Position numbers and translations under genes: made by a program. The notes under the pieces were generated by a model. The model had not been told where the DNA came from. It searched no databases and saw only the letters and a list, made by a program, of their open reading frames with translations. A DNA stretch of 64,000 nucleotides from Syngnathus acus (taxonomy: Eukaryota > Chordata > Actinopteri > Syngnathiformes > Syngnathidae). The stretch is from NCBI RefSeq assembly GCF_901709675.1, contig NC_051092.1, positions 15,168,991 to 15,232,990 on the forward strand. Direction: 5' to 3'. Positions 62,144-64,000 of this stretch are shown piece after piece (within the stretch, counting starts at the first letter, position 1; each line of letters opens with the position of its first letter).

Positions 62144-62365
62144 GTAAGGTCATACTTAATTGCTTCATCGAACGGTCTACTGTCATTTGTTCGTATTTGT
62201 AATCTGTACAGAATGTGTGTACAGTACTCCCTACTAAACTAAACAAAGTGCAAACAATCGGGTCCCGAAAATGTCAATTGAGATCGACCAGTAAAGTCAA
62301 AATTATTGAACACCCAAGTACCTTCTTATTCTACTGTTGTTCTGTGGTTATATATTTTTTTAATA
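62144..62365. other. Intron 16, left end
   Basis: No gene seen. No in-frame 14-codon kinase-insert exon recognisable. Confidence 0.5.
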
Positions 62366-63219
62366 TAGAGTGGAGCTTAGGTTTTCGACCACAATCCGTT
62401 CCAGAATGCTGTTCGAGAAGTGAATCGTTCTTATTCATGTTTTCCCATTACAAATAATGGAAAAAATTGTAATCCGTTCCAAGCTTTTTTAAAGCATTTT
62501 TTCATTATTTTACACCATAAACTGCATAAATAAGTGAGTAGGTAATGTGTAAATAAATAATATGAATAATAATCTGAATTAATAGAGTAGGCTAGGCTGG
62601 GGAATGTATTGCCGTATCTGTAGCAACTCGCTTGTGTGTTTCATTCTAATAGTAAAAGATATCTTTTTAAATTGTGAGGGGAAAAAGAGCACATCAAAAC
62701 ATTTTTTTTATTTTTACCAATGAAAGACAACATTTCAAAGATCATGTGAAAGAAAACAGCAAAAACGTTTTCTTAATTTCAAAAAGGTAAGCACAGTCGC
62801 CCCTCTCGCAACATCACTTCCTTTAAGAGTGTCTTTGTTTTTCAGGATCGAGCTTATTGTCGATTTTACCATGAAAAACTCCCGCGCCAACTCTGACACA
62901 CGCACACCGGACTCATATTTTGCGATTCTTTTTTAAATTCAACCGTTTTGCGCACTACTTTCCTCTTTTCGCCATGATCAGCTTTACTGCTCCCACTTGC
63001 TTCCTTTGGAGGCATGATTAGAGTTGATGCAATCCTCAGAGTAACGAGAATGTAATAATGAACGGAGTCAGTTGTCATGCAGGTCCTCTCGGCTCATCTC
63101 GCGAGGTTCGACAACCGAAATTTCGTCCGACATCCGAAGCAAAAAAATCTTGAATTTTTTGTTCGAATACCGATTTGTTCGAGAACTGGGACGTTCGAAA
63201 ACCGAGGCTCCAATACTGC
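62366..63219. mobile_element. MITE with TTTTCGACCACAATCCGTTCC ends
   Basis: Left TAGAGTGGAGCTTAGGTTTT then CGACCACAATCCG, right GTTCGAAAACCGAGGCTCCA. Fragment of the same family at 17522-17640. 854 bp, noncoding. Confidence 0.8.
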
Positions 63220-63294
63220 ACTGTTCACGTTCAATAGTCAGAAGAGAAGACTATTATTGTTTAATATGTTGCAGAAAAATGTTATGGTTGATAT

Positions 63295-63520
63295 ACCGTA
63301 TTGGCCCGAATATAAGACGACCCTGATTATAAGATGACCCTCTCTTTTTCAAGACTCAAGTTTGAAAAAAGATATTTTGAACACCAGATTTAATTTTTAT
63401 CCAGAAAATAATTACAGTACATCTGAAACAAATGATTATAACAATATATTCAAGAGAAAAAACATGTTATTTTGCCTCATTCAAATCATGCAAAAACTGT
63501 CTAGCACGTCTTAATATCTG
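63295..63520. mobile_element. TACCGTATTGGCC-type element, terminal part
   Basis: TACCGTATTGGCCCGAATAT and the following 200 bp are the inverse of 23470-23668. The rest of the element is either outside the window or lost. Confidence 0.8.
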
Positions 63521-64000
63521 AACATTTAAATATGTAAACTAAAGTGCAATCACATTTGTAAATGAATGGCTTCTGGTTTTTTAAATGTAAATAAACCAAT
63601 CTAATGTGATAAAACAACAAACTAACTGTAACTCGTCTTGAAACAAATCTGAATAAGGAAAAACATTGCAATAAAATAATGCAAACTACTACCGCTATTG
63701 TTGGGGAGCCTGAGGACTGTATAGTATACTGTACACTGTGGCTCGGTTGGTTATGCTCTTTTCGCCCCCGGGTGTCGGTCAGAACACAGGAGGGAAGACG
63801 TGCTTCAGTTTTGATTGCTTTATTGAATTATTGGCAAAAAAGTTGTTAGGTTTTTTCGCTGACCGAACAAATTTCAAGAGAAGAGCAACAGCAAACAAAC
63901 CACAAGTGAGACAGAATATTAAGTCTTTTCTCGCGAGGAGTGCAGTACAGATAGCTTCACAACAATCTCACTACACTAAATATCTGTATGCACTCCCGCT
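63521..64000 (-). other. Intron 16 to window end, possible LTR start
   Basis: From 63699 (TGTTGGGGAGCC) the minus strand contains CAATAAAGCAATCAAAACTG, with a polyadenylation-like signal, so an LTR in minus orientation that continues past the window is possible. Borders cannot be seen. Confidence 0.3.

Noticed and set aside
62144-64000. Search for the next kinase exon or the 14-residue kinase insert
   Set aside because: No frame with VGGHTMLPIRW-like sequence or a suitable in-frame 42-nt exon with splice sites was found.

Overview
The window is vertebrate nuclear DNA, most likely from a ray-finned fish. It carries a multi-exon gene with GT-AG introns, no prokaryotic gene organisation, long microsatellites, and a dense load of fish-type mobile DNA (hAT and Tc1/mariner DNA transposons, CR1/L2-, RTE- and L1-like LINEs, tRNA-headed SINEs, solo LTRs). 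I cannot name the species.

The only host gene I can support is on the + strand: ntrk3, encoding TrkC, the neurotrophin-3 receptor tyrosine kinase. Sixteen coding exons (7278-62143) join in frame with no stop into 716 codons. In order they encode a signal peptide, cysteine-flanked leucine-rich repeats, two Ig domains, a short extracellular stalk that includes a 24-nt microexon, a transmembrane helix, a juxtamembrane segment with the NPQY adaptor site, and the kinase domain from the glycine loop to the YxxxYY activation loop. The last exons (kinase C-lobe and C-terminal tail) lie beyond the right edge. Paralogue a versus b is undecided.

Layout. 1-7277 is upstream sequence: repeat fragments, one complete hAT MITE, one solo LTR, a SINE piece, and (TG)n and (GA)n tracts just before the first coding exon. 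7278-24317 holds exons 1-4 (signal peptide, LRR N-cap, LRRs). Their introns contain a 1.17-kb solo LTR, a dead Tc1-like element and several nested transposons. 24318-39586 holds exons 5-9 (LRR C-cap and both Ig domains). 39587-55063 holds exons 10-13 (stalk, transmembrane, juxtamembrane), with a second near-identical solo LTR ending 37 bp before exon 11. 55064-62143 holds exons 14-16 (kinase). 62144-64000 is the start of the next intron.

Many transposons could be delimited exactly because both terminal inverted repeats and the target-site duplication (TSD) are readable. Nested insertions give a relative order of events. I found no evidence of a new multigene system. The points most worth checking are the LTR beside exon 11, the tyrosine-rich microexon, a LINE copy that kept both ends but lost its middle, and DNA elements with very recent internal tandem duplications.
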